Shown here: positions 1 through 6,757 of the stretch, piece by piece
Position numbering within the stretch: the first letter of the stretch is position 1
Layout of the letters: every line of letters starts with the position of its first letter
The notes under the pieces: generated by a model
The model's input: the letters and a program-made list of their open reading frames with translations, nothing else
What the model was told of the DNA's origin: nothing
Databases searched by the model: none
Position numbers and translations under genes: made by a program
NCBI GenBank assembly: GCA_018224485.1
Contig: JAGTVE010000220.1
Coordinates: 1-12,834, forward strand
DNA from: Thioalkalivibrio sp.
Lineage (GTDB): Bacteria > Pseudomonadota > Gammaproteobacteria > Ectothiorhodospirales > Ectothiorhodospiraceae
DNA: 12,834 bases
Reading direction: 5' to 3'

Positions 1-339
1 CGCGTGGTGACCACCGGGGTCAAGATCGCCGCCGGCACGTATCTGGTGGAGGGCCTGCACAAGGCCCCGGGCGGTTTGATCCGTGTCCGCATGCTCACCC
101 GCGACAATGTGCTGGAGGACCTCGAGTTCTCCGGCGACTTCACGGTGTTCCCGGCGGATGGTGTCGAGCGCCTCGCGGGACGCCTGCGCGGCGTCACGCT
201 GCCAATGAGCTCCGAGGCCGATACCGCGAGACTGCAGGATCACATTGCCCACGAGATGACGGATCTGGGCCTCGACATTCCCGGTGTCCACGCGGGCGAC
301 TTTCTGTCGGCCCTGATGCACGGCTTGCACCGTGAATAG
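1..339 (+). CDS. Lipoate/biotin protein ligase family protein, C-terminal part (5' end outside window)
   Basis: The frame is open from the first base and ends with TAG at 337-339, so this is the C-terminal ~112 residues of a longer protein. The segment HKAPGGLIRVRM, followed about 20 residues later by GDFTVFP, matches the accessory C-terminal domain of lipoate-protein ligases (pattern K.PGGL..V......G.I......GDF...P), which completes the lipoyl-adenylate transfer reaction in LplA-type enzymes. The rest, up to DFLSALMHGL, has the helical character of that domain's end. The catalytic domain lies upstream and cannot be seen, so it is not possible to say whether this is a housekeeping lipoate ligase or one dedicated to the lipoate-binding proteins of sulfur oxidation (sHdr-type systems). 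The next gene starts 35 nt downstream on the same strand. Confidence 0.72.
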   Translation, partial: RVVTTGVKIAAGTYLVEGLHKAPGGLIRVRMLTRDNVLEDLEFSGDFTVFPADGVERLAGRLRGVTLPMSSEADTARLQDHIAHEMTDLGLDIPGVHAGDFLSALMHGLHRE

Positions 340-374
340 ACCGGACAGCAGGCGGTCATGACCGGGGGGAGCGC

Positions 375-1037
375 ATGATTCGCTATTGCGAGCGCACCGA
401 ACCGGGCTGGTTTGCGGAGCCGCTGAATACGGTGACCGGTCTTGCCTACCTGGTCGCCTCCTGGCAGGCCTGGAAACAGCTGGAGCCGGCGCGGTGGCAG
501 GAGGAATGGGACCTGCACCTGCTGGCCGGCCTGATCGCGCTGGTTGGAGTGAGCAGCATGCTCCTGCATGCGAGCGGAGCCGCCTGGCTGGTGTGGCCGG
601 CCGTGACGGCGGTCGCGGCCTTCGCGGCAGCGTACTGGAGTGCATTCCTGTTTCGGGTGCCGCGTTTCCGGTTGATGGGTCTGGCCGTGACGTGGCTGTT
701 GACCCTTGGAGGTCTCCTGCTGTTCTACCTCCTGGTGCCCGGCGCAATGGCTGGCTCCAGCCTGAGTTACCTCCCGGTGCTGATCGCCCTGCTCGCGGCG
801 ATCGTCCTGGCCGGTCGGGTCGATCGACGTCTGTCACGGGACCTGGTGCTGGCAGCGATCCTCTTCGGTTTCGCGCTGGTGGTGCGGGCGCTGGATCTGG
901 TGCTGTGCGAGTGGGCGGTCGTCGGCACGCACTGGCTCTGGCACCTGCTGACGGCCGGGCTGCTGTTCGTGCTGGTGGACGGCCTGCTGCGCCACGTGCG
1001 GCTGCGGGAGGCCCAGGACGCGAACGATGCCGGCTGA
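375..1037 (+). CDS. CREST-superfamily (ceramidase-like) seven-helix membrane protein
   Basis: A 220-residue, strongly hydrophobic protein with about seven predicted transmembrane segments. Family marks are the N-terminal YCE...EP.NT (Y4, C5, E6, E15, P16, N18, T19), the helix-2 S..(x)H motif (S60, S61, H65) followed by W71, and the last-helix HWLWH (H186, H190). In alkaline ceramidases the three His residues hold a zinc ion and the enzyme hydrolyses amide-linked lipids. Odd point: the acidic residue normally 11 positions after the first His is not there (the segment reads W74, P75, A76), so hydrolase activity is uncertain. The ATG at 375 is preceded by a GGGGGGAG run that can serve as ribosome binding site. 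The 3' end overlaps ispF by 11 nt, suggesting translational coupling without an obvious functional link. The substrate is not known. Confidence 0.8.
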   Translation: MIRYCERTEPGWFAEPLNTVTGLAYLVASWQAWKQLEPARWQEEWDLHLLAGLIALVGVSSMLLHASGAAWLVWPAVTAVAAFAAAYWSAFLFRVPRFRLMGLAVTWLLTLGGLLLFYLLVPGAMAGSSLSYLPVLIALLAAIVLAGRVDRRLSRDLVLAAILFGFALVVRALDLVLCEWAVVGTHWLWHLLTAGLLFVLVDGLLRHVRLREAQDANDAG

Positions 1038-1530
1038 TCTGCGGATTGGCCAGGGCCTCGACGTGCATGCCTTCGGACCCGGGGACCACCTGGTGCTCGG
1101 CGGAGTCAGGATTCCCCACGACCAGGGCTTTATCGCGCACTCGGACGGGGACGTACTGCTGCATGCGCTATGCGATGCGCTGTTGGGGGCGGCCGCGCTG
1201 GGCGATATCGGCCGGCACTTTCCCGATACTGATCCACGCTTCCGGGGTGCGGACAGCCGCGCACTGCTCAGCGAGGTGCTGGCACGCGTGCGCGCAGAAG
1301 GCTGGGCACCGGTGAACATCGACAGCGTGGTGATTGCGCAGCGCCCCAGGATGGGGCCGCACATTGATGCGATGCGGGCCAACGTCGCCGCGGATTGCCG
1401 GCTCCCGCTGTCAGCCGTGAACGTAAAGGCCACCACCACGGAGCGCCTGGGCTTCACGGGCCGCGGCGAGGGAATCGCTGCCGAGGCGGTGGTGCTGCTC
1501 GGCGTGGCCGAGCCTTCCACGGATAGCTGA
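1027..1530 (+). CDS. ispF: 2-C-methyl-D-erythritol 2,4-cyclodiphosphate synthase
   Basis: IspF converts CDP-ME 2-phosphate into MEcPP, releasing CMP, in the MEP isoprenoid pathway; it is a cytosolic homotrimer using zinc and a second divalent ion. The 167-residue length fits the family (about 155-165). Diagnostic motifs are present in order: G-x-DVHAF near residue 9 (zinc ligands Asp and His), HSDGDVLLHALCDALLGAAA near 38, GDIG..FPDTD near 60, and TTERLGFTGRGEG near the C-terminus (CDP binding). The ATG at 1027 lies inside the end of the upstream membrane-protein gene, with an AGGA about 9 nt before it. In many gammaproteobacteria ispF follows ispD and precedes truD or surE; here it is separated from ispD and faces imuB convergently, with 27 nt between stop codons and no clear terminator. 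Confidence 0.97.
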   Translation: MPADLRIGQGLDVHAFGPGDHLVLGGVRIPHDQGFIAHSDGDVLLHALCDALLGAAALGDIGRHFPDTDPRFRGADSRALLSEVLARVRAEGWAPVNIDSVVIAQRPRMGPHIDAMRANVAADCRLPLSAVNVKATTTERLGFTGRGEGIAAEAVVLLGVAEPSTDS

Positions 1531-1557
1531 GCGCGGCGCGCCTCCATTGACGGGTAA

Positions 1558-3174
1558 TCACCCCCAGAAGCCCTGCAATTGCCACTGCCCGGTGCGCAGA
1601 TCGCGGAAGACCCAGCACAGCCTGCCCTGATGGTCCGGCGCGATCGCGTAATCCCGGCGCTGGTCGTCGCCCGCCCACCATCCGCCCTCCAGCCGGCCCA
1701 GCCAGTCGAGCGGGCCCGGTGGCGAGGCCGGTTGCAGCGGGCGCAGCCACAGCGCGGCTCCGACCACATGCTGGGCCGGGGTGGCAGCGCCGCCGGGCGG
1801 GGCCGGGAAGGCATCCGGGCTGCAGGCCTCCTGCGCCCCTTCGGGTAGGGGGTGCAGGGTGGGTGCGAAGCGCAGGACCGCATCGTCGCCGAGCCGGGCG
1901 CGCAGCCGGGCCAGGAACCCGGACTCGTCACGGGAGCCGTCCCGGCTGCTGAACAGACCGTTCGAATCGTCACCGGCGGGAAGCAGCTGCGGTGCGGCCA
2001 GGCGCAGCCCGCGCACCGGGACCGGCAGCTCCAGCCGGGACAGGCGGATGTTCCACAGCTCCAGCCATTCCTCCACACGGCTGCCGGGCTGGCTGCGTTC
2101 CAGGGTCAGGCGTGTCGCCGTTCCGCCGCGATGGAGCAGCTGCAACTCCAGTCCCTGTGTGCGGTGATTCCTGGCCCGCAGTGTATGTTCCAGCTGCAGC
2201 AGCAGGCGCTTCAGCGGGAAACGCAGTGCGCCGGTCGCGCTCACCTCCTGGTCGAATTCAAGGTGGAAGGCGGGGGTCTCCGGGGGATGGAAACGCGGCA
2301 GGGGTTCCGGCAGATCGCCGAGGAGACGGTCGATGAGCTCCGGGAGCTGGGTGCCGTAACGCAGGGTCAGGTCCTGGCGGGGCAGGCGCAGAAGGTCACC
2401 GATCCGCTCCAGGCCGATCCCGTGCAGTGCCTGGATGTCGGCCGCGGGCAGAGGCAGTTCCGTCAGTGGCAGGGGCGCCAGTGTCCGGCGCAGGGCATCG
2501 CGGTCCAGCGGCCGAGCCGGGTGCCGCAGTCGCGCCAGCAGGCGGGCCGCTGCCGGCGTCCGCGCGGTTCCGATTCGGGGGGTGTAACCGAGCCGCCGAA
2601 GGGTGTACCGGACCTGCGCCTCCAGTGCCTCGGCCCCCCGGAACAGGCGCAGACTGCGGCCGACTTCAAGCAGGACGCGCTGCTGTCCGGCTTCCGGGCA
2701 GACATGATCGGTGAACTGCAGCAGTACCGCTGCGAGGGTCAGCAGGTGCCGCCGGACGGCCTCCGGTTCGTAGTCCAGTACGATCGGGGCATTCAGTACG
2801 GCCAGCGCGTCCGCCAGCGCCATGCCGGGCCGAACACCGGCCTGGCGGGCCGCACGGTTGGCGTCGTGCACCCTGGGCCGCGCGGGATCCTCGGTGAGAA
2901 TCAGCGGTTTCGATGACCCGGAATCGGTCTGTGCCAGCGCATCCAGCGCCAGGTGCGGCAGGTGCACGGCCAGCCACAGCGGCTGGCCGGGGACCGGTTC
3001 GGGTTCCGGAGCCCGTTCCGGGGAAGCCAGTGGCAGCAGGGTGAGCTGCGGGTCGTCCCTTCCGCTGCCCGGGGTGGAGCGGGCGCCCGTTGAGACGCGC
3101 ACCCCGGCGCGCCTCGGATGGACGGAGGACTGAGTGGGAGGGACCTGGCCCCCCTTGTCGTCGCGAGTCTTCAC
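1558..3174 (-). CDS. imuB: ImuB, inactive Y-family polymerase homologue of the SOS mutasome
   Basis: ImuB is the scaffold of the damage-inducible ImuA-ImuB-DnaE2 translesion complex; it binds the beta clamp and recruits the error-prone polymerase. The Y-family fold starts near residue 65 (PLWLAVHLPHLALDAL), where active polymerases have an Asp pair; no such Asp is seen. The second site (around LLEVGRSLRLF, 168-178) lacks the DE pair too, as is normal for ImuB. A helix-hairpin-helix stretch (about 250-295), little-finger region (about 300-400) and the WW.G....RDY.........W.F C-terminus typical of ImuB follow. Odd: about 64 residues precede the usual ImuB start, Pro/Arg-rich and containing QLTLLPL (43-49), a possible clamp-binding peptide. 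The start is uncertain: GTG at 3174 has no visible ribosome binding site, while GTG at 3102 has GAGG 9 nt before it and still includes that peptide. Third gene of lexA-imuA-imuB; 195 nt separates it from imuA. Confidence 0.92.
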   Translation of the reverse strand: MKTRDDKGGQVPPTQSSVHPRRAGVRVSTGARSTPGSGRDDPQLTLLPLASPERAPEPEPVPGQPLWLAVHLPHLALDALAQTDSGSSKPLILTEDPARPRVHDANRAARQAGVRPGMALADALAVLNAPIVLDYEPEAVRRHLLTLAAVLLQFTDHVCPEAGQQRVLLEVGRSLRLFRGAEALEAQVRYTLRRLGYTPRIGTARTPAAARLLARLRHPARPLDRDALRRTLAPLPLTELPLPAADIQALHGIGLERIGDLLRLPRQDLTLRYGTQLPELIDRLLGDLPEPLPRFHPPETPAFHLEFDQEVSATGALRFPLKRLLLQLEHTLRARNHRTQGLELQLLHRGGTATRLTLERSQPGSRVEEWLELWNIRLSRLELPVPVRGLRLAAPQLLPAGDDSNGLFSSRDGSRDESGFLARLRARLGDDAVLRFAPTLHPLPEGAQEACSPDAFPAPPGGAATPAQHVVGAALWLRPLQPASPPGPLDWLGRLEGGWWAGDDQRRDYAIAPDHQGRLCWVFRDLRTGQWQLQGFWG

Positions 3175-3224
3175 GGGCCGGGCGGTCGGGCGGTGGCTGG
3201 CGCTTCCAGGTATCCCCGCCCGGT

Positions 3225-3322
3225 GTAGGAAGGCAGCCTCTGGCCGATTCTGGCGCCGGTGGAACCCTTCTGCCGATGGTGGTATCCCCGGCGACTGATC
3301 GCCGAGGGGTCTCGTCTCCTAC
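3225..3322. repeat. Degenerate inverted REP-like pair between imuA and imuB
   Basis: The imuA-imuB gap starts its left part with GTAGGAAGGC at 3225 and ends with GTCTCCTAC at 3322, in inverted orientation. Their inner parts (GGCCGATTC and GATCGCCGAGGGG) resemble eroded versions of the GTAGGAGCGGC...GCCGCGATC palindromes seen intact at 4815-4978. A direct repeat, GGTATCCCCG, occurs at 3209 and 3281. The similarity is by eye and partial, so this may be an old REPIN-like remnant or chance. No coding frame with family character was found in the gap 3175-3369. Confidence 0.35.
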
Positions 3323-3369
3323 AGGGTGGGCTTGGGTTCGACAGGCTGTGGGTCAAGGGGGTGGCCTGT

Positions 3370-4008
3370 TCACATGCCGGTGCAACGAGCATCTCTTGGA
3401 ATGACCACGGGCTGGCCGGCCGGGAGCGGGCCGCCGGTGAACTTGATGACCTCCAGACACAGCCGGTTCCCGTCGGCCTGCCAGCGGATGCGCAGGTGGG
3501 CCGGAGAGGGTTGCGATGCCACCGCCGGCGGCCGATACAGGAAGGCACAGGCATCACCGGCCCCGGCCGCTAGCCGCAGACGCCGCAGTGGCGCACTCCG
3601 GCTGCCTTGCAGCCAGGCGAGCAGCACGCCGGTCTCCGGGTGACGCAGGATCTGCTCGCAGCTCCAGATGATGTCCTCCTCCGAAGTGGCCCGGATCACG
3701 AATACCCCTTCGGGGTCCACGCCCAGCTGCCGCCAGCCGGGGATCCAGGGCGTGGCGGGCGGGGTGACCAGCATCACCCGGCGCTGTTCCCGGCTGCATG
3801 TGGCCAGTACCGGCAGCAGCATGCGGGTCTCGCCGGAGCCGAAGGGGGCGCCGATCAGTTCGGTCAGTTGTCCCCTTGGCCAGCCGCCGCGCAATGCCCG
3901 GTCGAGCTGCGCAAAGCCGCTGGAACGGGTCGGGGCAGTCGCCGGGAGACCGGCACCGCGCCCGCGCCAGAGGCCGGGGTATGCAAGGAGCTCTTCCAGT
4001 GCCGACAT
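3370..4008 (-). CDS. imuA: ImuA, RecA-like accessory protein of the SOS mutasome
   Basis: 212 residues, within the ImuA/SulA-like range. The protein opens with a short helical leader, then GFAQLDRALRGGWPRGQLTEL, the part that resembles the start of the RecA core, followed by GAPFGSGET (53-61) where RecA has its Walker A loop. The Walker Lys is replaced by Glu (E60), as in other ImuA proteins of this group, so ATP hydrolysis through a normal P-loop is not expected. ILV.TP..TPW and a C-terminal L.LEVIKFTGGP..AG complete the family pattern. ImuA partners ImuB in damage-induced mutagenesis. Start ATG at 4008 gives the usual N-terminus; no strong ribosome binding site is visible. It lies 54 nt after the lexA stop and is presumably co-transcribed from the LexA-controlled promoter. 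Confidence 0.88.
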   Translation of the reverse strand: MSALEELLAYPGLWRGRGAGLPATAPTRSSGFAQLDRALRGGWPRGQLTELIGAPFGSGETRMLLPVLATCSREQRRVMLVTPPATPWIPGWRQLGVDPEGVFVIRATSEEDIIWSCEQILRHPETGVLLAWLQGSRSAPLRRLRLAAGAGDACAFLYRPPAVASQPSPAHLRIRWQADGNRLCLEVIKFTGGPLPAGQPVVIPRDARCTGM

Positions 4009-4062
4009 GAATCAGGCGCCGCCGGCATCGTGTGGCTGCGTGTCGTGCTCCCGCATGGCCCA

Positions 4063-4671
4063 CTAGGACTCCAGCGTGCGCACCACGCCGACGCCGATGC
4101 CCTCGATCACAAACTCCTCTCGGCCGAGGTCGATCTCGATCGGCGTGTAATCGGGGTTGGCGGGCAGCAGGCGCACGCAGTCCCCGGAGCGCTGGAGGTA
4201 TTTCACCGTGACCTCATCCTCGATGCGAACCACTACGATCTGGCCGTTGCGGGCCTCGGGGCTCTGCCGCACCGCGAGCAGGTCACCGTCCAGGATGCCG
4301 GCGTCGCGCATGCTGTCGCCGCGGACCCGGAGCAGGTAATCGGGGCGTGGGCGGAACAGGTGCGGATCGATCCGGTAGTGTTCCTCGACGTGTTCGAGGG
4401 CGAGTATCGGCGCGCCTGCGGCGACGCGTCCGACCAGCGGAATCTCCCTGGCGGGGCCGATGCCGCCGGGCAGCCGGATTCCACGGGCGCTGCCGCTGAC
4501 CAGTTCGACCGCTCCCTTGCGCGCCAGCGCGCGCAGGTGGCACTCGGCCGCGTGGGGCGAGCGGAAGCCGAAGGTGCGGCAGATCTCCTCGCGGGTCGGG
4601 GCCGAGCCCTGTTCCTCCACCTGCTCGCGGATGAAGGCAAGGACCTCCTGCTGACGCGTGGTGAGTTTCAT
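4063..4671 (-). CDS. lexA: LexA, SOS response transcriptional repressor
   Basis: 202 residues, the length of classical LexA. The N-terminal winged helix (1-70, MKLTTRQQEVLAFI..., with the recognition region around FGFRSPHAAECHLRALARKG) binds SOS boxes. The C-terminal S24-type latent protease has the Ala85-Gly86 self-cleavage bond in VAAGAPI, catalytic Ser120 in RGDSM and catalytic Lys157 in VTVKYL. RecA-ssDNA filaments trigger cleavage, which inactivates the repressor. Near-consensus SOS box 24 nt upstream indicates autoregulation. Directly downstream are imuA and imuB, so this lexA heads a mutagenesis operon. Genomes with this arrangement may carry another lexA elsewhere; whether this is the only copy cannot be seen here. 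The start ATG at 4671 gives the standard N-terminus, but no obvious Shine-Dalgarno precedes it. Confidence 0.96.
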   Translation of the reverse strand: MKLTTRQQEVLAFIREQVEEQGSAPTREEICRTFGFRSPHAAECHLRALARKGAVELVSGSARGIRLPGGIGPAREIPLVGRVAAGAPILALEHVEEHYRIDPHLFRPRPDYLLRVRGDSMRDAGILDGDLLAVRQSPEARNGQIVVVRIEDEVTVKYLQRSGDCVRLLPANPDYTPIEIDLGREEFVIEGIGVGVVRTLES

Positions 4672-4694
4672 CGGTGAGGCCGTTTTGTCCGGGG

Positions 4695-4714
4695 TACTGT
4701 TTATGTATACAGTA
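4695..4714. promoter_or_regulatory. LexA-binding SOS box
   Basis: TACTGTTTATGTATACAGTA has the gammaproteobacterial/E. coli LexA signature CTGT-N8-ACAG (4697-4700 and 4709-4712) and differs from the symmetrical consensus at only two internal positions. It ends 24 nt before the lexA start codon on the minus strand and overlaps the probable -10 region, the classical placement for repression of lexA and the linked imuA-imuB. Confidence 0.92.
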
Positions 4715-4738
4715 TTCCTGCGGGGCGGGGTATTGCAA
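4709..4738 (-). promoter_or_regulatory. Probable sigma-70 promoter of lexA-imuA-imuB
   Basis: On the minus strand TTGCAA (4738-4733) is followed after 18 nt by TACTGT (4714-4709), giving plausible -35 and -10 elements. The -10 element lies inside the SOS box, so bound LexA would block polymerase. Transcription would start close to the ATG, leaving a leader of roughly 30 nt. Assigned by eye only. Confidence 0.5.
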
Positions 4739-4814
4739 GTGGGTGAACCGGGGGTTGACGATCAGCATCAAGGCTCCGCCGGCGATATGCTGTGGAGGCG
4801 AAACCTTCGGCGCT

Positions 4815-4978
4815 CGATCGCGGCTGGAAGCCGCTCCCACGGTTTCTGGGTGAGGTGCGATCGCGGCTGAACGCCGCTCCTACGGTTTCTGGGTCGTGGG
4901 AGCGGCCTCCAGCCGCGATCATCAGGCGGTTGGCGAATGTCGCGGGAGGTCTCGTAGGAGCGGCCTCCAGCCGCGATC
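4815..4978. repeat. Cluster of four REP-type palindromes
   Basis: Four copies of a ~25-bp element of the GTAGGAGCGGC-N5-GCCGCGATC type: two in one orientation at 4815-4840 and 4858-4883 (both followed by GGTTTCTGGGT), and two inverted at 4896-4920 and 4954-4978 (both followed by ATCAGGCG). Each contains a GCGGC...GCCGC hairpin. The orientation-specific flanks mean the units are larger than the palindrome itself. The cluster occupies the space between the 3' end of the ABC permease gene and the lexA promoter. Such elements are extragenic, spread by RAYT-type transposases in related gammaproteobacteria, and may protect mRNA 3' ends. No RAYT gene is in the window. The remaining bases of the gap 4672-4995 hold the lexA promoter and SOS box, and nothing else was recognised. 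Confidence 0.85.
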
Positions 4979-4995
4979 ATCAGGCGCAGCGTCGT

Positions 4996-5784
4996 TCAGC
5001 GGATCAGGCGGCGGTGGATCAGGGCCGTGGCGAGTACCAGCGCGATGGCGCCATAGCTGGCGATCACGGCCAGGTGCAGCACAATCTGGGTCGGCCAGCT
5101 GCCGGTCATCAGGGGGCGCACGATCTCCACCACGTGGGCCAGCGGCAGGGCGAGCGCCAGCCACTGCACCCACTCCGGCATCTCCTGGAGCGGGAAGAAA
5201 ACACCAGAAAGCAGTAGCATGGGCGTCACTGCTAATGTGAAATAGTAGAGAAAGAAGTCGTAGCTGCGGGCGACCGCGGTGATCACGAGTGCCAGCGACC
5301 CGAAGGTGAAGGCCGCCAGGAACACCACTGGCAGCGCGAGCAGGGCCCGGGCGTCGGTGACCAGTCCCAGCATGCTGGCCACGACCAGGATAGCGGTGGC
5401 GCTGAGCAGTCCCTTCGAGGCCGCCCAGACGGCCTCGGCGAAGACGATGTCATCCAGCGTCAGCGGCGTCCCGAGCATCGCCAGCCAGGTATTCTGTTCC
5501 GCCATGCGCGTGTAGGCCGAGTACATGCCCTCGAAACTCGCAGTGAACATCGCGCTGGAGCAGATGATCCCCGAGGCGATGAAGACCATGTAGCTCATTC
5601 CGTCCAGCTCGCCGACCAGCTGTCCGAACCCGTAGCCGAAGGCCAGCAGGTACAGTATCGGCTCACCGAAGTTGCCAAGCAGGGAGGGCATCATCAGCTT
5701 GCGCCAGACGCGCAGGTTGCGCCGCCACACCGGAACGAAGCGCAGGCTGGGACGCGGGAGCAGGGGCGGGCGTGTGCGACTCAT
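4996..5784 (-). CDS. nodJ: NodJ-type ABC-2 exporter permease
   Basis: 262 residues from the ATG at 5784, the normal NodJ length. After a basic N-terminus (RPPLLPRPSLRFVPVWRRNLRVW) come about six membrane helices of the ABC-2 permease fold: GEPILYLLAFGYGFG, YMVFIASGIICSSAMF, LLSATAILVVASMLGL, LPVVFLAAFTFGSLALVI, YYFTLAVTPMLLLSGVFFPL and IASYGAIALVLATALI. The LALPLAHVVEIVRPLM stretch before the last helix is characteristic of NodJ. An in-frame start at 5883 would place 33 non-homologous residues inside the ATPase gene and was not used. The chosen ATG sits 1 nt after the stop of the ATPase gene, so the two are translationally coupled. In rhizobia NodIJ exports lipo-chitooligosaccharides; in free-living gammaproteobacteria the substrate is unknown, so the symbol denotes family only. 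Confidence 0.87.
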   Translation of the reverse strand: MSRTRPPLLPRPSLRFVPVWRRNLRVWRKLMMPSLLGNFGEPILYLLAFGYGFGQLVGELDGMSYMVFIASGIICSSAMFTASFEGMYSAYTRMAEQNTWLAMLGTPLTLDDIVFAEAVWAASKGLLSATAILVVASMLGLVTDARALLALPVVFLAAFTFGSLALVITAVARSYDFFLYYFTLAVTPMLLLSGVFFPLQEMPEWVQWLALALPLAHVVEIVRPLMTGSWPTQIVLHLAVIASYGAIALVLATALIHRRLIR

Positions 5785-5785
5785 C

Positions 5786-6757
5786 TCACTCGCGCAGGTC
5801 GTGGCCGGTGAGTCTGAGGAAGACGTCTTCGAGATTGGCGGCACGGGTGGAGTGCGGGAGCCCCGCCGATTCCAGCTCCGCACGCACGGCGACCGGGTCT
5901 GCGGTGTAGATCAGCCAGCTGTCAGCGATCTCCAGCATGCGGGCCGGCAGGGTGGCCGGATCGGCGATGAACCGGTGCGCGGAGGCGGCGCTCAGGCTGA
6001 TGACCCAGGGTTCCACGTGGGCCGCGATCAGCGCTTGCGGCGAGTCACAGGCGACGATACGGCCGGCGTCGATGATCGCGACGCGGTCGCAGAGCTCCTC
6101 GGCCTCCTCCATGTAGTGGGTGGTCAGCACCAGCGTGACGCCGCGCTCGCGCAGGCGGCGCAACTGCCGCCAGAGATGGTGTCGGGCCTGGGGATCCAGG
6201 CCGGTCGTCGGTTCGTCGAGGATCACGACCTCCGGCCCGTTGATCAGGGCGCGCGCGAGCGTCAGGCGCCGCTTCATGCCGCCCGAGAGGGTGTCGATGC
6301 GGGCGCGGCGGCGGGTCTGGAGATTGGCGAGTTCGAGGAGCTCCTCGATGCGCCGGGTCAACGCCGGGCCCGACAGCCCGAAATAGGATGCGTAGGTGAG
6401 CAGGTTCTCCTCGACCGTGAAGTCCGGATCCAGGGTGTCGAACTGGGGCACCACGCCGAGGCGTGCCCTGATCTCGCGTTCCTGTTTCGGCATGTCCATC
6501 CCCAGCACCCGTACGCTGCCGGCGCCGATCGGCGTCAGGCCGAGGAGCATCCGCAGGGTCGTCGTCTTGCCCGCGCCGTTGGGGCCCAGCAGGCCGAAGA
6601 ACTCGCCGGCAGGGATCTCGAGGTCGATGCGATCGACCGCGGGGGTTCCGTTGTAGACTTTGCGCAGGCCCTGGAGGTGGATGGCCGGCCGCGCGCCGCC
6701 GGCAATGGCGGCCGCTCCGGTATCGTCCGCCAGGGCGCTGGCTGTCGGCGGTGTCAT
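5786..6757 (-). CDS. nodI: NodI/DrrA-type ABC exporter ATP-binding protein
   Basis: 323 residues from the ATG at 6757, chosen because GGAG lies 7-8 nt upstream and because an earlier in-frame start (6883) would add a low-complexity leader. The ATPase core starts near residue 25 (AIHLQGLRKVYNG). It has Walker A GPNGAGKTTT, Q-loop VVPQFDTLDPDFTVEENL, signature LSGGMKRRL, Walker B VVILDEPTTGLD and the H-loop in LTTHYMEEAEELCDRVAII. This set, and the DrrA-like C-terminal domain ending NLEDVFLRLTG, are those of the NodI/drug-resistance ATPase group. It forms an exporter with the NodJ-type permease whose start codon is 1 nt beyond this stop. The divergent gap to trkA is 176 nt and shows no clear promoter. 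Confidence 0.92.
   Translation of the reverse strand: MTPPTASALADDTGAAAIAGGARPAIHLQGLRKVYNGTPAVDRIDLEIPAGEFFGLLGPNGAGKTTTLRMLLGLTPIGAGSVRVLGMDMPKQEREIRARLGVVPQFDTLDPDFTVEENLLTYASYFGLSGPALTRRIEELLELANLQTRRRARIDTLSGGMKRRLTLARALINGPEVVILDEPTTGLDPQARHHLWRQLRRLRERGVTLVLTTHYMEEAEELCDRVAIIDAGRIVACDSPQALIAAHVEPWVISLSAASAHRFIADPATLPARMLEIADSWLIYTADPVAVRAELESAGLPHSTRAANLEDVFLRLTGHDLRE

Noticed and set aside
834..2078. Long minus-strand open frame across ispF and the end of imuB.
   Set aside because: It runs antisense through ispF and out of frame through imuB, both of which have diagnostic motifs; the translation is Arg/Ser/Pro-rich without domains.
1852..2916. Plus-strand open frame opposite imuB (354 codons).
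   Set aside because: Gln/Arg-rich shadow of imuB, with no recognisable domain or ribosome binding site.
4815..4980. The spaced repeats could be read as a CRISPR array.
   Set aside because: Repeats are palindromic, in both orientations, irregularly spaced and few; no cas genes are present.
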